Part shown: positions 14,301 through 21,941 of the stretch, piece after piece | Position numbering within the stretch: position 1 is the first letter of the stretch | Layout: the number at the start of each line of letters is the position of its first letter | Source: Blattamonas nauphoetae | Taxonomy: Eukaryota; Preaxostyla; Oxymonadida | Reading direction: 5' to 3' | DNA length: 64,000 nucleotides | Assembly: GCA_033064195.1 (NCBI GenBank) | Contig: JARBJD010000001.1 | Location: 310,001 to 374,000 of the forward strand | Notes under the pieces: model-generated | The model's database searches: none | The model's input: only the letters and a program-made list of their open reading frames with translations | What the model was told of the DNA's origin: nothing | Translations under genes and position numbers: made by a program

Positions 14301-17300
14301 TTGACGAGAATGCACACTGGATAAAATAGTTGGAGAGCCAATCTGGAAGAAAATGGGAGAATTTGTTGTCTGTGAAATGACTGACGAACAGTTTTCGAAA
14401 GATGCCAGTGCACAGAAGACGTGTCCAACTGTCTGAGACAAAGTTTGGTGAAAGGCAATTCGAAACTGAGGATACTGTTTGAAGAGACGGGATCTGCATG
14501 GGAACATAATGGACGGTGACGGGATGATGGATGGTGAAAAGGGGAAGACCGGGAGGGTGGTGTTCGCTTCGAATGAAAAGTGGGACAGGATTTTCAAAGG
14601 AAAAGTGGAAATGAGGGCGATGATTTGGTGAATGAGAGAGGAATCAACGTACGGAAAATGGGAGGTGAAAAGAGGAAGAAGTTGGAGAGTGTGACAGCAC
14701 GACAAAGGACTCGTAATGTCCCCCAGTGCGAAGAAGACGAGTGAGAGGATGAGCTTCGAGCGAGATAAGATTGTCGAGTTCTCGTTCTGTGACCGAAGCT
14801 GATGTTCATCAAGAACAGAGGTGAAAGGGATTGTGTAGAGACGCATGAGCGATGACCAATCGAAGTCTGTCAAGCCTTCAGTGAATGATTGACAGGCCGG
14901 AGTCTGGTGTTCCATTCCTGTCATTTGATAAGTTGAAGGTGAGATCAGAGACAGAGACGTCAGACAACTCATTCTCAGAGATTCTGAGACCGTTTTTGAT
15001 GAGATGGTGAATGATGAAAGATCGTTTGATGATAGAAAAGCGAGTGCTTTCATTTCGATGAACGGGAGAAACCAGGTCGGCGCAGATGCTGCTGAGAAAG
15101 GGACAGTTGAAGGTGGAAGACGAGAATCTTGAGGGGGCACGAAGAAGAGGAGAATTAGAGCTGAGAGGGAGAGAGAAAAATCAGTGATTCCCAACGATGT
15201 CAAGAACAAGGTTGGGAAAAGACTTTGGAGTCGTGATATACAGTTGAAGAGAAGAATGAGGCATTCGTCCCAATTTGTAAAACAAGTCGAAAGTTCTGAG
15301 ATCATTCTGCTTGTTGAGGCACCGGATTTGTACAGTTTTGTGAAGATGGTTCCAAAGAAGTTGATCCATTTCAAAACAAGAGAGACAATGGTTCTGAGAA
15401 GAGAGACGGTGGAGATAAAAACGTCCGTTGTTGCATTGGTCTCGTTTTTGATGACATTTGCCACGGCGAGATGGAGTGTCTGAGTTGGAAGTTCGGTGGA
15501 GAGGACATCGAGAAGGGTTTGTGCAACGACTAGCGTGGAGAGATTGGTGGATAAATTAGAGGAGAGAAAGAGTGATTGTTCGGTTGAGAAAAGAAGTTTC
15601 TTTGGAGGGGTTAGAGATGGAGTTAACTGGAGAGTTTGATGTGTCTCCAGGAAATTCAATGATTCTCGAAAAAAATGGGTGAAGAAGTCAATCTTCTCTC
15701 CCTCGTTGAAGAGAGAGATGAGATGTGTCATGAGATGATGGAAACTCGTCCGAAGAGTTGAATAGCAGGAGAGCTTGAGACAGAGTTCGACTAGTTTGGG
15801 AGTAGTGCCCAACGAGATGTCAACGTTTGAGCGAAGGGATCTGACGAGATGGTTTAGGAGTGTTTTGATGAAAGAAATGTCCGATTGAAGCATCCATGTG
15901 GGTTGGAGAACAAATTGATGCCGTTTTGAGAGTTCTCTCTCGTCCATATTCTTCGCTGAAGGGCTGTTGCCAACAATCCATTCATGTCTGCGAAGAATCC
16001 CATGGATGAGATCAATTGTGGTGTCGATTGTATGACTTGGAGTGTGAAAATCCGACTCCATCACTAAAGTGAAGCTGATTTGAAACAGAACTGATAGTGC
16101 AGATGAAAACTGGGTGTCCGATGAGATTGGGAAGAGGTGGGACTTTTGAAGGATGGGTTGGGAGGATGGAGCTTGATTTTGGATTTCCAGAAACGAAGTT
16201 TGCGAGAAGCCCGGGTCCAAAAACATGGTTGAGGAACTAAGAGGAAGATCCAGGCCACAACGAGGGTCAAGGATTAGGGAATCAGTTGTGAGGCTGAACA
16301 GTGTGAGGAACAAACTTCTCTTTTGGATCTGGGAGAGTGGAATTACGTTGTTTTGAAACTGTGAATGAAGTTGAGTGAGTGATGGCAAGAGAGATTCATG
16401 AGATAATGATTTAGCGTCGCTTGATGTGTTGTCGTTTGTTATCAATTTCGTAAGCGTTTGGAGGATCAGGGTTTTTGTTGGAGTTGGAGTAATCTGAAGG
16501 AGAATGAGTAGTGGTGGAAGGATAAGATTCCAAAGGAGCTCAGGAGTGGCCTCTGAAAAGCTCCCAAAAGGAGGTTGATCCATTTCCCATGTGGCTTCGT
16601 CTTTTTCTTGCCCAGCAGAAGGATTAGGTTGGATCGAGAAGAATGGAGACATCGTTTGGATGATATGGAGAGAAATATGGATTAAATCGAGAACTTCCCC
16701 AACATATCTGGTTGGTATGAAACATTTGGTTGGAAGAGGGAGTCTTTTAGATTCGTTTGGAACAGTGGGATGTGTTAAAGTGTTTGTTTCTTCAGATTTG
16801 TTGTAGAGTGCTGACAATCTTGCAAAAGTGTGTACAAAGATAGTTGATTTGGAGTTTATTGAGAGTTGGAGGAGAAAATTGAGATTATTTTGATTCCACA
16901 CACGATTCCCATCCGGGGGGAGTGTTGAAATTGAGAATGTCCAGAGTTCGGTTAAGTCAACAAGCAAATCTAATATATCCACACAAGCCGTCAAATGAAA
17001 GCGGAGGGTTTGTGGTATGGGTGGATTTTGAGGCGAGATCAGTGTTGAAAGCGCAGAGAAGAGAGGTGGAAAGAGTGTGGAATCATTGAAATATAGGTGA
17101 GTAAGTGGAAGTAGATGGAGTAAAAATGTGAGTACAGGAGGAGTCTCTGTCGAGAAAAAGAGAGATGGAACTCGTGTTACCAGTTGCTCAACGAGCTTGA
17201 GCATCAGAAACGCATTTTGATGTGTTCCAGGGTTTGTGCAATAATTGATGATCAACGCGGGGAGTACGGTTCGAATACTATCAGAGTATTCTGATGGAAT

Positions 17301-17375
17301 GTCTTTCGGTTCAAAAAGACCATCAATTGCCGCAAACAGAGATAGGTCATTTTGACTCATTTTGTGTTGGGTCAT
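2337..17375 (-). CDS. ATR: ATR-like PI3K-related protein kinase, giant single-exon gene
   Basis: 5012 codons in one uninterrupted frame, starting MTQHKMSQND; Met6 is an alternative start. The C-terminus is a PIKK kinase. The glycine/lysine region IVLIGTDGKSYGFLVK is near residue 4690 and is followed by DMRKDMRLMEFN, an ATR-type signature. SVIPTSQKSGFLEWVN follows, then GYIIGLGDRHLDNILL (catalytic loop, about 4855), HVDFG (about 4875), PEIVPFRLTQNIVD, and a terminal FATC motif ending LSRMYQGWTAWI. LMEFN and RSTAIWSIVGYIIGLGDRH fit ATR/Mec1/Rad3 better than ATM or TOR. A FAT region probably lies at about 3500-4500. The N-terminal half is rich in Leu/Ser/Pro/Gln and is presumably HEAT-like repeats with long disordered inserts, including a Lys-rich possible nuclear localisation segment (KKKGKGKAKRTPK). 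ATR is normally about 2,400-2,700 residues, so this is nearly double. ATR senses RPA-coated single-stranded DNA in the nucleus and activates the replication checkpoint. Its lack of introns contrasts with its neighbours. Confidence 0.85.
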   Translation of the reverse strand: MTQHKMSQNDLSLFAAIDGLFEPKDIPSEYSDSIRTVLPALIINYCTNPGTHQNAFLMLKLVEQLVTRVPSLFFSTETPPVLTFLLHLLPLTHLYFNDSTLFPPLFSALSTLISPQNPPIPQTLRFHLTACVDILDLLVDLTELWTFSISTLPPDGNRVWNQNNLNFLLQLSINSKSTIFVHTFARLSALYNKSEETNTLTHPTVPNESKRLPLPTKCFIPTRYVGEVLDLIHISLHIIQTMSPFFSIQPNPSAGQEKDEATWEMDQPPFGSFSEATPELLWNLILPPLLILLQITPTPTKTLILQTLTKLITNDNTSSDAKSLSHESLLPSLTQLHSQFQNNVIPLSQIQKRSLFLTLFSLTTDSLILDPRCGLDLPLSSSTMFLDPGFSQTSFLEIQNQAPSSQPILQKSHLFPISSDTQFSSALSVLFQISFTLVMESDFHTPSHTIDTTIDLIHGILRRHEWIVGNSPSAKNMDERELSKRHQFVLQPTWMLQSDISFIKTLLNHLVRSLRSNVDISLGTTPKLVELCLKLSCYSTLRTSFHHLMTHLISLFNEGEKIDFFTHFFRESLNFLETHQTLQLTPSLTPPKKLLFSTEQSLFLSSNLSTNLSTLVVAQTLLDVLSTELPTQTLHLAVANVIKNETNATTDVFISTVSLLRTIVSLVLKWINFFGTIFTKLYKSGASTSRMISELSTCFTNWDECLILLFNCISRLQSLFPTLFLTSLGITDFSLSLSALILLFFVPPQDSRLPPSTVPFSAASAPTWFLPFIEMKALAFLSSNDLSSFTISSKTVSESLRMSCLTSLSLISPSTYQMTGMEHQTPACQSFTEGLTDFDWSSLMRLYTIPFTSVLDEHQLRSQNENSTILSRSKLILSLVFFALGDITSPLSCCHTLQLLPLFTSHFPYVDSSLIHQIIALISTFPLKILSHFSFEANTTLPVFPFSPSIIPSPSIMFPCRSRLFKQYPQFRIAFHQTLSQTVGHVFCALASFENCSSVISQTTNSPIFFQIGSPTILSSVHSRQDNENHLERNIDSRYTSQEVFLSNESGGQQVPSLRLCSTAKGSSPSSSSSSSHRNHINPEQIVNLFSRVSSKVHNTTLDTRASLSHTAELFNCSIHHDRNRHNFLDQISQTEKSSQEASTEDARSILREFNLSSIAPVVFHDTELFSCSICSKQSTSSQLPLSLETPLTHNIFSRPQSGTSIRNHSLSQVDETLVYNQLKRIHSLRHHPPSVCHKVGHCPDDCLADATSFMIHHSTSNVVSDPKDPSSLYRKIIQQTFDSNRISQSFLSLQIWQPLMTLVKPCYESTTRASFIKHSLPHFVQHAAFGDLIQNKQYFSSILFMLSDPKPVVSHAVSEIIPLYLQPRFAPLGTLSLSSPLLFDSKDPVQHLLQQKRLPYSFVPLIGSSDIYLHIPTPSTIAFPRHLLSNLTEDGSRSAILSSLTPSISSIQQESALENTLATEDSILHSFHEVSLTQDPSFSQGFGLEPISPSMTHFTSQSPPNSPHGNKVLKTQQSHLLEIASPLHRSKTLLSKFGRFRPKARETDEQDDRPALDSTDTQVPQPLKRTLTQSDSPINTELFTTHFSCHYTLSLAVFSEDYFSDDETEYIDRCLSSMVESSNSSHQSHPQSRTKDSNLYTDRCASQGLVRQLLGMHDLQKETQSDKTPEQSPISVSSPIFDALIRIGAYIGQMGTRHSLSIYLNVTEQETIPTTDLQSRTSANKIAFQTITEIFPNHIDADQEDISPTHLPTLRKHPSYVELLLRRSKQGSVHASSQPQPLRNEDKTERSTIKREEASRATDSPLLEAVPPREKNDKISSDDFPPSPDLKGVGTAKPAMKTTRTLGLLRKKASITPQKDQQRESSQNDQNIPEPEPLQRSLTIARAPSIYSKHSTSIDRNQSDCRTSSEPTYNSLLPSWMLFFHEENEKHYFQRHTDSKRFGQMNEHQLRFSYCLHHLFSVPHLLDRAPFSQHPLYGQPFSFIVFFFISSMSDQNFSQRTEAFSALHRLASLLSLRSLELLLGPVQLDVALIVVSSLITLHHNQTLTQSLQTLATCPISTNSHSNTFILQIFQELSDPMLFYVPILLCNQSPQTYVKSALHSILPLLFVDYVQTVVNSEPDFQLNSATLPPLVPSASFTALGLLLQQTSTPNTIQSSQPSLKLESPPTDLVEKTPYQNRIVDPLLTPQLPPGNFGPESQSQKQNKQAPPHLTLIVDNLQILLYSLMTTIPNATQSPLSQSVYDSVQTQSPLLPLKPASVSVSSKGMQILMRFLSFTSFSTFFPYVKSTLTEYSLIQLGLSYDSCFDPSGKPHSMYPSSTFFKTSSPLSTNTPNQMNNLDPTATQSIPIPAQQDISSFFPRLLPPPLFSLARLADINYKYLTREETHNIKQPSQHALLLSPRFGHPFSPPEGHIRPGHLDTQGLYGHGQFDSLLASSFMPTPTMSYVAITSPPDPNPTSPEQNRSGSRGLTPESSFRFTFSFSTEANEYASYATYEYKPQVPKPLKMFDLPTAFLVSHFLQSDYLHVVSFLSSILLCGVNSKRLIALKALIVIVPLLYFNDHLIQRKGSQRKELSPRPPALQPITPVLISVDQNPTPSATDMSDTQTDQLSKGGTKKKGKGKAKRTPKQQKQMIKNEQSQLQMEPDVLREPRPPLHSHEFSPPLLQIGSGNRLSVASIASLTSESPMFAPPKPVVPKYSLTGNLRRNPLPKVTSLKQPVSVDGQTLGKAGDNNDFIEQEIAISSPDVLTSPHISPLVRPPFPTFLDASLPKLLSTLRTFSQELLDEIKFQRDNILDQHDLIIALNTVYIMLVESLQHEHLVDYHEQLYVDLVICQQCVAMVSHPPFKEIVSALHVFLEQLIIIYQPILEFDSLVPSTVFTSPLLLIGAGSHNRNSRNEVNDLMFNHHVFVDYQSMLNGSHPLLLFLYFLRGVTDGSPKVRLLTLQQLTNNFLIPYSTDLIESFREDSFLNSDRISVFKPKLNFTFVAPDQNGLPVSFSKTFTVLLKPLFDLLIRLTHDNDEDVRLEAVRSIGLLGAFDSSLLNVIPTSLFTFVANCITAISPSDSHTLIGQTAQHNSVLTASSHQSLSSLSNSSGTYFSLDHTSKTLGQFIEYLVTDLSLIPQERRKKIQRLPTIPAPPALNPIRSSNRPITMTSSRGASKQSREMGKIVHFCSPSSFSQREIYHNSALAIALIEILAPEYEAATIDEDVIGIALQCLLKIRIADHTINNCPGPAPIGSTLYSPGLDESDSAVHTPRSIRSSGRGRQPKVAKPRNSGPSKSTMILENGCGIGSEGIFEYLDPQTRQVVSLLRSSHYSPTPESLQSLPSGQDLSSSFSTIDLESTGSSECRIHNHKQWFHQWSLKLCRRAQNLLYRAGVQSGPKSFFFSTSSPSLILHPIPQLLPQNFSDSQLMDSADPISKNTFDRFDDPLHTTPTPSDRSNRPNNQNFRYGEYYRIKPCKPNRTHTFDYPPIFGSILLERRILFQACEHTLEVPALSRMLLPYFIEAIIFSGNDDDIRAIVDEIRGIFSLSIQQSGQSPSLTSMAQTDVVLSCQLLFDFFDQWNEWMSRRAFLSPLFYRMEFFKKEITPLLMAQSAIACCSYPRALLYLEEYARQNDILPYTPTSQHKITPELHTYYQIIFRALDFKEELMGLVSQNPLFDSTSGDELMLNNQPEEAAKIFEQFLSQQNIQSQSSPSFRTIEGKLYQAWFDLGRYELIIYNQQRKMLPQPQIQPSQSSLSASLSTLKSIFPQISEVDDTQLNGPVLGAQWRLTRWAPLDSAIQSYDNLRDTSYSFSTYLSIIMIAIKQKDYLKAQRLLEDIRPTLLPPIAASSSEGYVRAYHGLLEMHILADVEIGLQWITTIKKWAEKRIIDGLSFRNEDENPVLSQSAYYSRVPFPSSPWIGWSERSACVDLSFKSIELLESVHLSIVEAANLEINDYHNLISIEIETLYKLSDSQADFEPTHLSVQEEATSFRDRVHRLTMANPTHALYHLQSINTELVTISYVHQSLITSSALAISRSARKAGPVGAASSHFSRLRVEHTRLSEILNVIVSRTDDGDGSSQRDVKNHYPLYSSLLSRPFLKALIASNYHPVTSAHLSTFPHVALHQVQASSPPAHSPTFALRGIDESLSHALLLEQCKLNVSEKNDDLAISRFLSYLPPLVPSAFSNSPINNLHKHSMLNAPAVIQRSQLIECLTPFISVQRAISPSYPSTPLSSEFGSDQLHPFTTSSLAYLLRSNAIPIEDRLCLYATRLFIEHKTLSSGTIDLIFKHLTKQQSHWEKSSFVAAEYYYQSWQDSRKRLMEMKGIKFISEDNPDGNVPALNQTEISSTREVRKLDGTRNKRDKDKEEIDSVEGECRKGLQDVLTALLRTLQHGKRFQHHAMSILLRLWFQHYDPTFEAILNSIPVVHYYHSLSHLVSIVRTNNPDVAKSSANVIAKVLSTYPKQAYWNAMTLFEITGGSADSSSELSSKEKYLATLEGIKNTAHLKYLQINQPRINATSVKSIPIPSTPKLPPFKKDKNGKIVESNPMKKDKNGKPTGSTANPYALGRVEHPWVAAQLTRDIITQFCVDKEYIRLDLPPKKITVFPLSFFMLPPDLSLPLVIPTIRYLNIESLPPVQPPPSQIKSDQYQTATIALTSPTKVATEKTSQVSITYPSSNQGLPSPTIDGLGGSVEFLPSMMVPRKIVLIGTDGKSYGFLVKPGDDMRKDMRLMEFNGLVNRIMQQKKIRGTKGVSIVVFSVIPTSQKSGFLEWVNGLRSLRSFTTELYPMYTPFSFSSFYDYYRKNITYKPNVPETEKALIDRITHFQTLTRMASPVLHHWIVNESRDASDWIELSQTFTRSTAIWSIVGYIIGLGDRHLDNILLLEDSARVVHVDFGILFDRGKRLPTPEIVPFRLTQNIVDCFGVNGPNGLFRSTCESILDVLRANSSCLLSVWESFFQDTVFVTPNERTTAVQVSVIMSQMKGRLLGNVSGTPQSVKGTVDWLIDESMAQEKLSRMYQGWTAWI

Positions 17376-17669
17376 GCATTTTGTCTCTTTCTCTCTAGAT
17401 ATAGAACCTAGTCTTAAAAATAGGGGTTTTTCAGATAATTTGGATTGTTGCTCATCAAATAATCTGTGTCATTGCAAATGAATCATATTTATCAACTATT
17501 TTCTGACATTTCTTTCATCATCCCGTTCTTTGAACTTCTGAGAGAAATATCTGATAAACATCATTCAATATATCTCATTTCGACAAGTCTTTATTTGGAT
17601 AAACAGCTTGAATAAATCCACTTCTCTCCCAATGTTGAACAATGATCGATCGGAACGACATCAATTTTG
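17376..17669. promoter_or_regulatory. Divergent intergenic spacer between the ATR-like kinase and PHD genes
   Basis: 294 AT-rich bases separate the divergent start codons of the ATR-like kinase (minus) and the PHD protein (plus). Both promoters must lie here or overlap the genes. I see no convincing TATA box or repeated element and no RNA gene, so the regulatory label is positional only. Confidence 0.35.
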
Positions 17670-19647
17670 ATGGAGCCAATTCCTCCCCTTCCTCCTCCTC
17701 CGCCATTGCCACTGGAACCTGTCGTCAATAGTGATCATATGTCATGTATCTGTCAAGGAGTTTTCTTTTTCTTTTTTCACTTATTCATCAAAGCAAATCC
17801 GAGATGACCAAGATATGATCCAATGTGATTCGTGCCTCAATTGGTTTCATCACACGTGTGTACAAGTGAACAAGCATCAAGTTGAGGCAATCGACCGATA
17901 TATTTGTCCCATTTGTAGAGGACAAGATGTCGCATTTAAAAAAGATCTAGAAAGACGACTCCGAAAACTGAAGGTACCAAAAGAAGATCACTACTCACCT
18001 TTGGATCCTCCTCAGCCTGATACACCTGTTCCGCAAACTGTGGATCCCACTCCCTCTCCTCCTATCTCTGTTCCACCTCCTCAAACTCCTGTTTCTGCAC
18101 GAACACAGGAAGATGAACGCCCTCCTTACACCCCCGAAGAACTTATGCGGCGCCGTCTTGCTGCACGTGAGGGAAGACGCCTTACTTTCAAAATCTACGA
18201 TAAGGATGTCTCACTCAACATCCCTGAAAAGGCTTTGGCTGAACTTGATTCAGCATACAGAGGGGATGGAAGTGGAGGCTTTGATCCGGAAACTCCAAGT
18301 TCCCAGATATATTCCGGTTTTGGCAGCTCTTCTCGATTGAAGAACCGCTCGAAAGATCGAAAGGTTCAGTTGCTTGGTTCAGCTGCCAGGTCGTCGGTAT
18401 TCTCGCAAGAACGCATACGAGAAGAAGCACACAAACGTCGGTCAGAACTGAAGAAAAATAAAGCTCCAAATAGTACTCTGAAGAAAGGTCATCTCCACAA
18501 ATTCGGTCACCAATCTCTAATCAGATCCGGATATCATGATGAAGGATCATGTTTGCGTTTTTTTGTTGTCCTAATATATTTTTCTTTGATTTATCCAGAT
18601 GTCCACAGCCCGATGAAGTCAAAATCTCAACTTCTCAGCTCTCGACGATCTTCGCTCAAAAAGCATAAAGGTCATCATAAGCTGCATAGGCATTATCAAG
18701 ATGATATGGGAAATGAATTCTTAGATTCTCCCACTCATAAACACAATACATTTGTCACTTCCAGACAACGTCTCCTCCAACAGAACGCATTGAACGAGAA
18801 TTATGGTGGCACGCCTCGAATTGATGCATCATCGCTTGTCTGGCCCTCTTTTGTCCCTCCCCCCACAGCTCAAGACAGATACGTCTATCCTGTCCCTCCT
18901 GTCATTCAATTTCAATTATTTAACGATCCGTTCCTTCTACACAAACATTCACTCGGTACAACTGTCCCAGATTGTCCCATCCGCTATTCAGTTGAACTGG
19001 ATGGAATTTCAGTCCGCCGCGAAAAACGAGTGAACACTCCCGAGCCTGCCCATCAATTCACTTCTGGTCATCGACTCGAAGCACCATCATTCCAAAATTC
19101 CCCATCTCGTGTTTCTGATACTCCTCTCAACACCACACCATCCCAATCGCTTGAACATTCACAACCACCGACTCCCAACACTCCTCCACCTGCAGAAGAC
19201 GTGTGGATCATTCAACAAATCTATAGATGCCAAAATGAAGCATGCAAGAAGGCATTTGTCCCCCGGGCACTCGTTGATCTGGGTTATGTAAAGCCGAAAG
19301 GACTCCGTTCACGCAAACGAACAACAGGTGAAGATGACGAACTTTCATTTTCAGAAACAGATAGTGATTCAAACCGTGTGAATAATACCATTGATGGAGT
19401 GCAGGTTTCCACAATATACTCGCATCGCTTCTGCAGCGAAGCTTGTGCACTATCTATTGCTTGGAATCGTATGAAACTTCCCGGAACACCAGATGAAAAG
19501 ATTAACAAAGCACTTTCCGCACGATCAGGACATATACAATGGCTGGCAACACACATGCAGACAACTCCGAGAGATTCTGTGGAGCAGATTGCTGAAGTGT
19601 TTGTTTCCATGGCAGGAGATGCGCCCCATGGAGATCATCCTTCATGA
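17670..19647 (+). CDS. PHD-finger protein with C-terminal Cys pairs (Spp1/CFP1-like layout)
   Basis: Exons 17670-17759, 17794-18550 and 18599-19647; introns of 34 nt (GTTTTC...AAAG) and 48 nt (GTTTGC...CCAG). The first join completes a PHD finger: MSCICQG + QIRDDQDMIQCDSCLNWFHH, then TCV and YICPIC, a Cys4-His-Cys3 pattern in the first 70 or so residues. The middle is Pro/Ser/Arg-rich and disordered. Near the C-terminus, RCQNEACKKAF and YSHRFCSEACALSIA give two Cys pairs, like the conserved C-terminal region of Spp1/CFP1. Those proteins are COMPASS (Set1) subunits that read H3K4 methylation. A chromatin-reader role in the nucleus is therefore likely; membership of a Set1 complex is inference. 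The start at 17670 is chosen because an in-frame stop lies just upstream and it gives a Pro-rich leader directly before the PHD. The second join replaces a hydrophobic run that belongs to the intron. Confidence 0.8.
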
Positions 19648-19958
19648 TATTGTTTTGTAATTTTTAGAGTCTTTATTGTCTCAATCGAGCCAATCATTTC
19701 ACGGTTTTGTTCTGAAATCCCCTGCTATGCAGTAATAGACTGGTGTCTTTTTCACGGACTAACCCTCGCATGAACACTTTCATTGCTTGTGATTGCCAGG
19801 AGAGGAAGTAATTTGAACAGTTCAATAGGGAAATTTCACACGAGGTGAAGGAGACCATCCTGCTTATTCAGGAAGATTGATAATGACCCATCTTTCTCAA
19901 AAGAAGACTATTGAATTAAACTCTAGATTTTTGTGAACGGTGAAGATTCAAAAACAGT
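19648..19958. other. Intergenic, 3' ends of convergent genes
   Basis: 311 AT-rich bases between the stop of the PHD gene (plus) and the stop of the saposin-like gene (minus). No open frame of note, no repeat and no RNA-like fold that I can recognise. It should hold two 3' UTRs and polyadenylation signals. Confidence 0.5.
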
Positions 19959-20385
19959 TTAGCACATCTTGATTTTCTTGCAGACCTTGGTTGGGTCAAG
20001 GAGCTTGATGAGTTCGCGGAGAGCTACCTCAATCACTTTAGTACCAATTTCAGCGCCTATACGAAAGATGTACAGCAAATGAAAATGACATACAAGCATT
20101 TTGAAGGGATTTTGGGACTTTTGTGCAGGCTTTCTCACGGACGAAGTCAACGAGATATTTGCTTCCCTTTTCACGAACAAAGTTTTCGGCGCTGGTCACG
20201 AGGTCAGTGCAAATCTCACACTTTGTGGCCATGTCGAGGTCGTCAACGGTGAGTTGTTCTTCCATGAATTCGTATTCATCGAAGACTTCCATGTCGTAGT
20301 CATAATCATATTCATAGTCGTAGTCAAAGTCCTCGTTCCATGAGAAGACGGGGGCAATGAGAGAGAGAAAGACAAGTGAGATCAT
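19959..20385 (-). CDS. Secreted saposin-B domain protein (amoebapore/saposin-like)
   Basis: Exons 20385-20094 and 20056-19959 with a 37-nt intron (GTATGT...TATAG); 129 residues. A signal peptide (MISLVFLSLIAPVFSW) is followed by a strikingly acidic Asp/Glu/Tyr tract of about 28 residues. A saposin-B domain comes next with six cysteines: the CEIC pair, KAC, NAC, KVC and a final KMC right at the C-terminus. The splice supplies one of these cysteines (NA + C), which supports the join. Saposin-like proteins bind or disrupt lipid membranes in lysosomes or phagosomes. In phagotrophic protists some are antibacterial pore formers and others are lipid-hydrolase cofactors; the sequence alone does not separate these. 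The acidic segment may be a propeptide that shields the domain (inference). A divergent gene starts 121 bases upstream. Confidence 0.85.
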
Positions 20386-20506
20386 TTTAATTTAGACCGA
20401 ATTTAGGGCTGATCTTCAGTTTAGAATGTTGAACCTTACCATCATTTCCCATGAAACTTTTACGGTCAAATCAACCGTCAGGCACGTTTTCAACGAATAG
20501 TGCGCT

Positions 20507-21707
20507 ATGAGATGCCGAACTTCGTTCAATCGAGAATCAATGATTTCTGTGAAGGGTCGATCAAGTCAGATGATGTCTCAGACAACTACTTCATTCAGTC
20601 ACCAAACTCCACGATCCTACCGTCAATATGATACTCCTCAGCCACTTCAAAATACTTATACATCCCCGCAGCCATCTTCATTCATGTATCGTTCTCCAAT
20701 GACCCGTTCTCCTGATAAATTCAATGATTCGAATCCTGATCAACAGTCTCTCGAGGCTAGATTGGCAGAGACAAGGAGCCAGATGGAGAGCACAGAAAAC
20801 TCATTTGACCAACAGACGCAACAACTCGGTGCACTTTTGAACGATCTCACCCAAGAAATCGAAAGAGAACGCGGTATTTCTGTTAATTATATCTCTCAAA
20901 GTTTTTCTTTTCAACTTTAATTTCTATGCTTCATACCTGTCATTCGACTGCTCATTCTTGTCATCGCATTTCCATTTATTTTCTTCGGCCCAGCGCTTCA
21001 AAAGCAAGTGGCAGAGAGAAAAACCAAAGAAACACATACCGTGGAAACTGTTGTTCTGAAAGATATCGATGCGGAATCGAGATCGAGAAAGAATGAAGAA
21101 CGACAACAGAAGAAATCTGTTGACTCTGAACTGGTCCTTCTGCGGTACCTATTATTTTCTCTCTTCATCATTCTGCCAACCAATCTCCATTTTTCTATCA
21201 GACAAGAATGCGTCAAAGAACAAAAAGCCATGAATGATGGAACCAAAGGAACGATCGCTGTTCTGAAACAAAAAGTTGACCAAGTGTTCAAATACATCGA
21301 AGAAGACAAAAAAGCTCGTGAACATGCTGGTCTGTCATTCTTCTTGCAGTTACCTCTATGTCCATAGTGAACAACACTCATCAAAAGTATATGCGTCAAA
21401 TCACAGAATTGAAACAAACTCTCGAGCAAACCCAGAAGGTTCAAACTTTTCTACACTTTCTTTATTATTATATATTCGCTTTCCTTCTCGTTATCTCCGA
21501 CACTTAGAATCGCCTCGATTCCGAAAAGAAACTGAAAGACAATCATCAAGCTCTCGTTGATACATTTAACGAAACTCTCGCGGTTTGATACCTTTTGCCA
21601 CATAATTTGTCCAGAAAGAAAGACAGGAGCGTGAGGAAACACAAGAGAAAATTTTAGGCATCTTAGAAGAGACATTCTCTGCGTTAGAGTCGTCTCTCGA
21701 GCATTAG
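20507..21707 (+). CDS. Small coiled-coil protein, six exons (SF-assemblin-like character)
   Basis: Exons 20507-20873, 20994-21144, 21202-21329, 21368-21438, 21508-21582 and 21615-21707; introns of 120, 57, 38, 69 and 32 nt. Each join preserves frame and removes stops. The N-terminal 80 residues are Ser/Thr/Gln/Pro-rich and disordered. From LEARLAETRSQ onward the protein is a charged coiled coil ending EETFSALESSLEH. Disordered head plus segmented coiled coil of this size resembles SF-assemblin/beta-giardin proteins of flagellar root fibres, but I see no diagnostic motif, so this is only a suggestion. Met12 (20540) is an alternative start. The third intron has two in-frame acceptors: 38 nt is preferred, and a 20-nt version would add six residues. 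The gene lies head to head with the saposin-like gene. Confidence 0.65.
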
Positions 21708-21941
21708 TCGTCATATAAAGATGATATCATATTTACTTTACGTAATGGTTCGCTAATCATGCACTTCGCATCCTGATTCTTGTTTGGCATTATTTTCCTG
21801 AACTCTTCACATATCGTTCCGGAAATAGAAAAACCTTTCAGATACGTCATCCTCTTCCTTCTTTCGAGGAACATGCTGCGAAAAGTCATTTCTGACCTGA
21901 TCCGACCATTTTTTTATCCACTCTCTGGAAGTATCCTCGTC

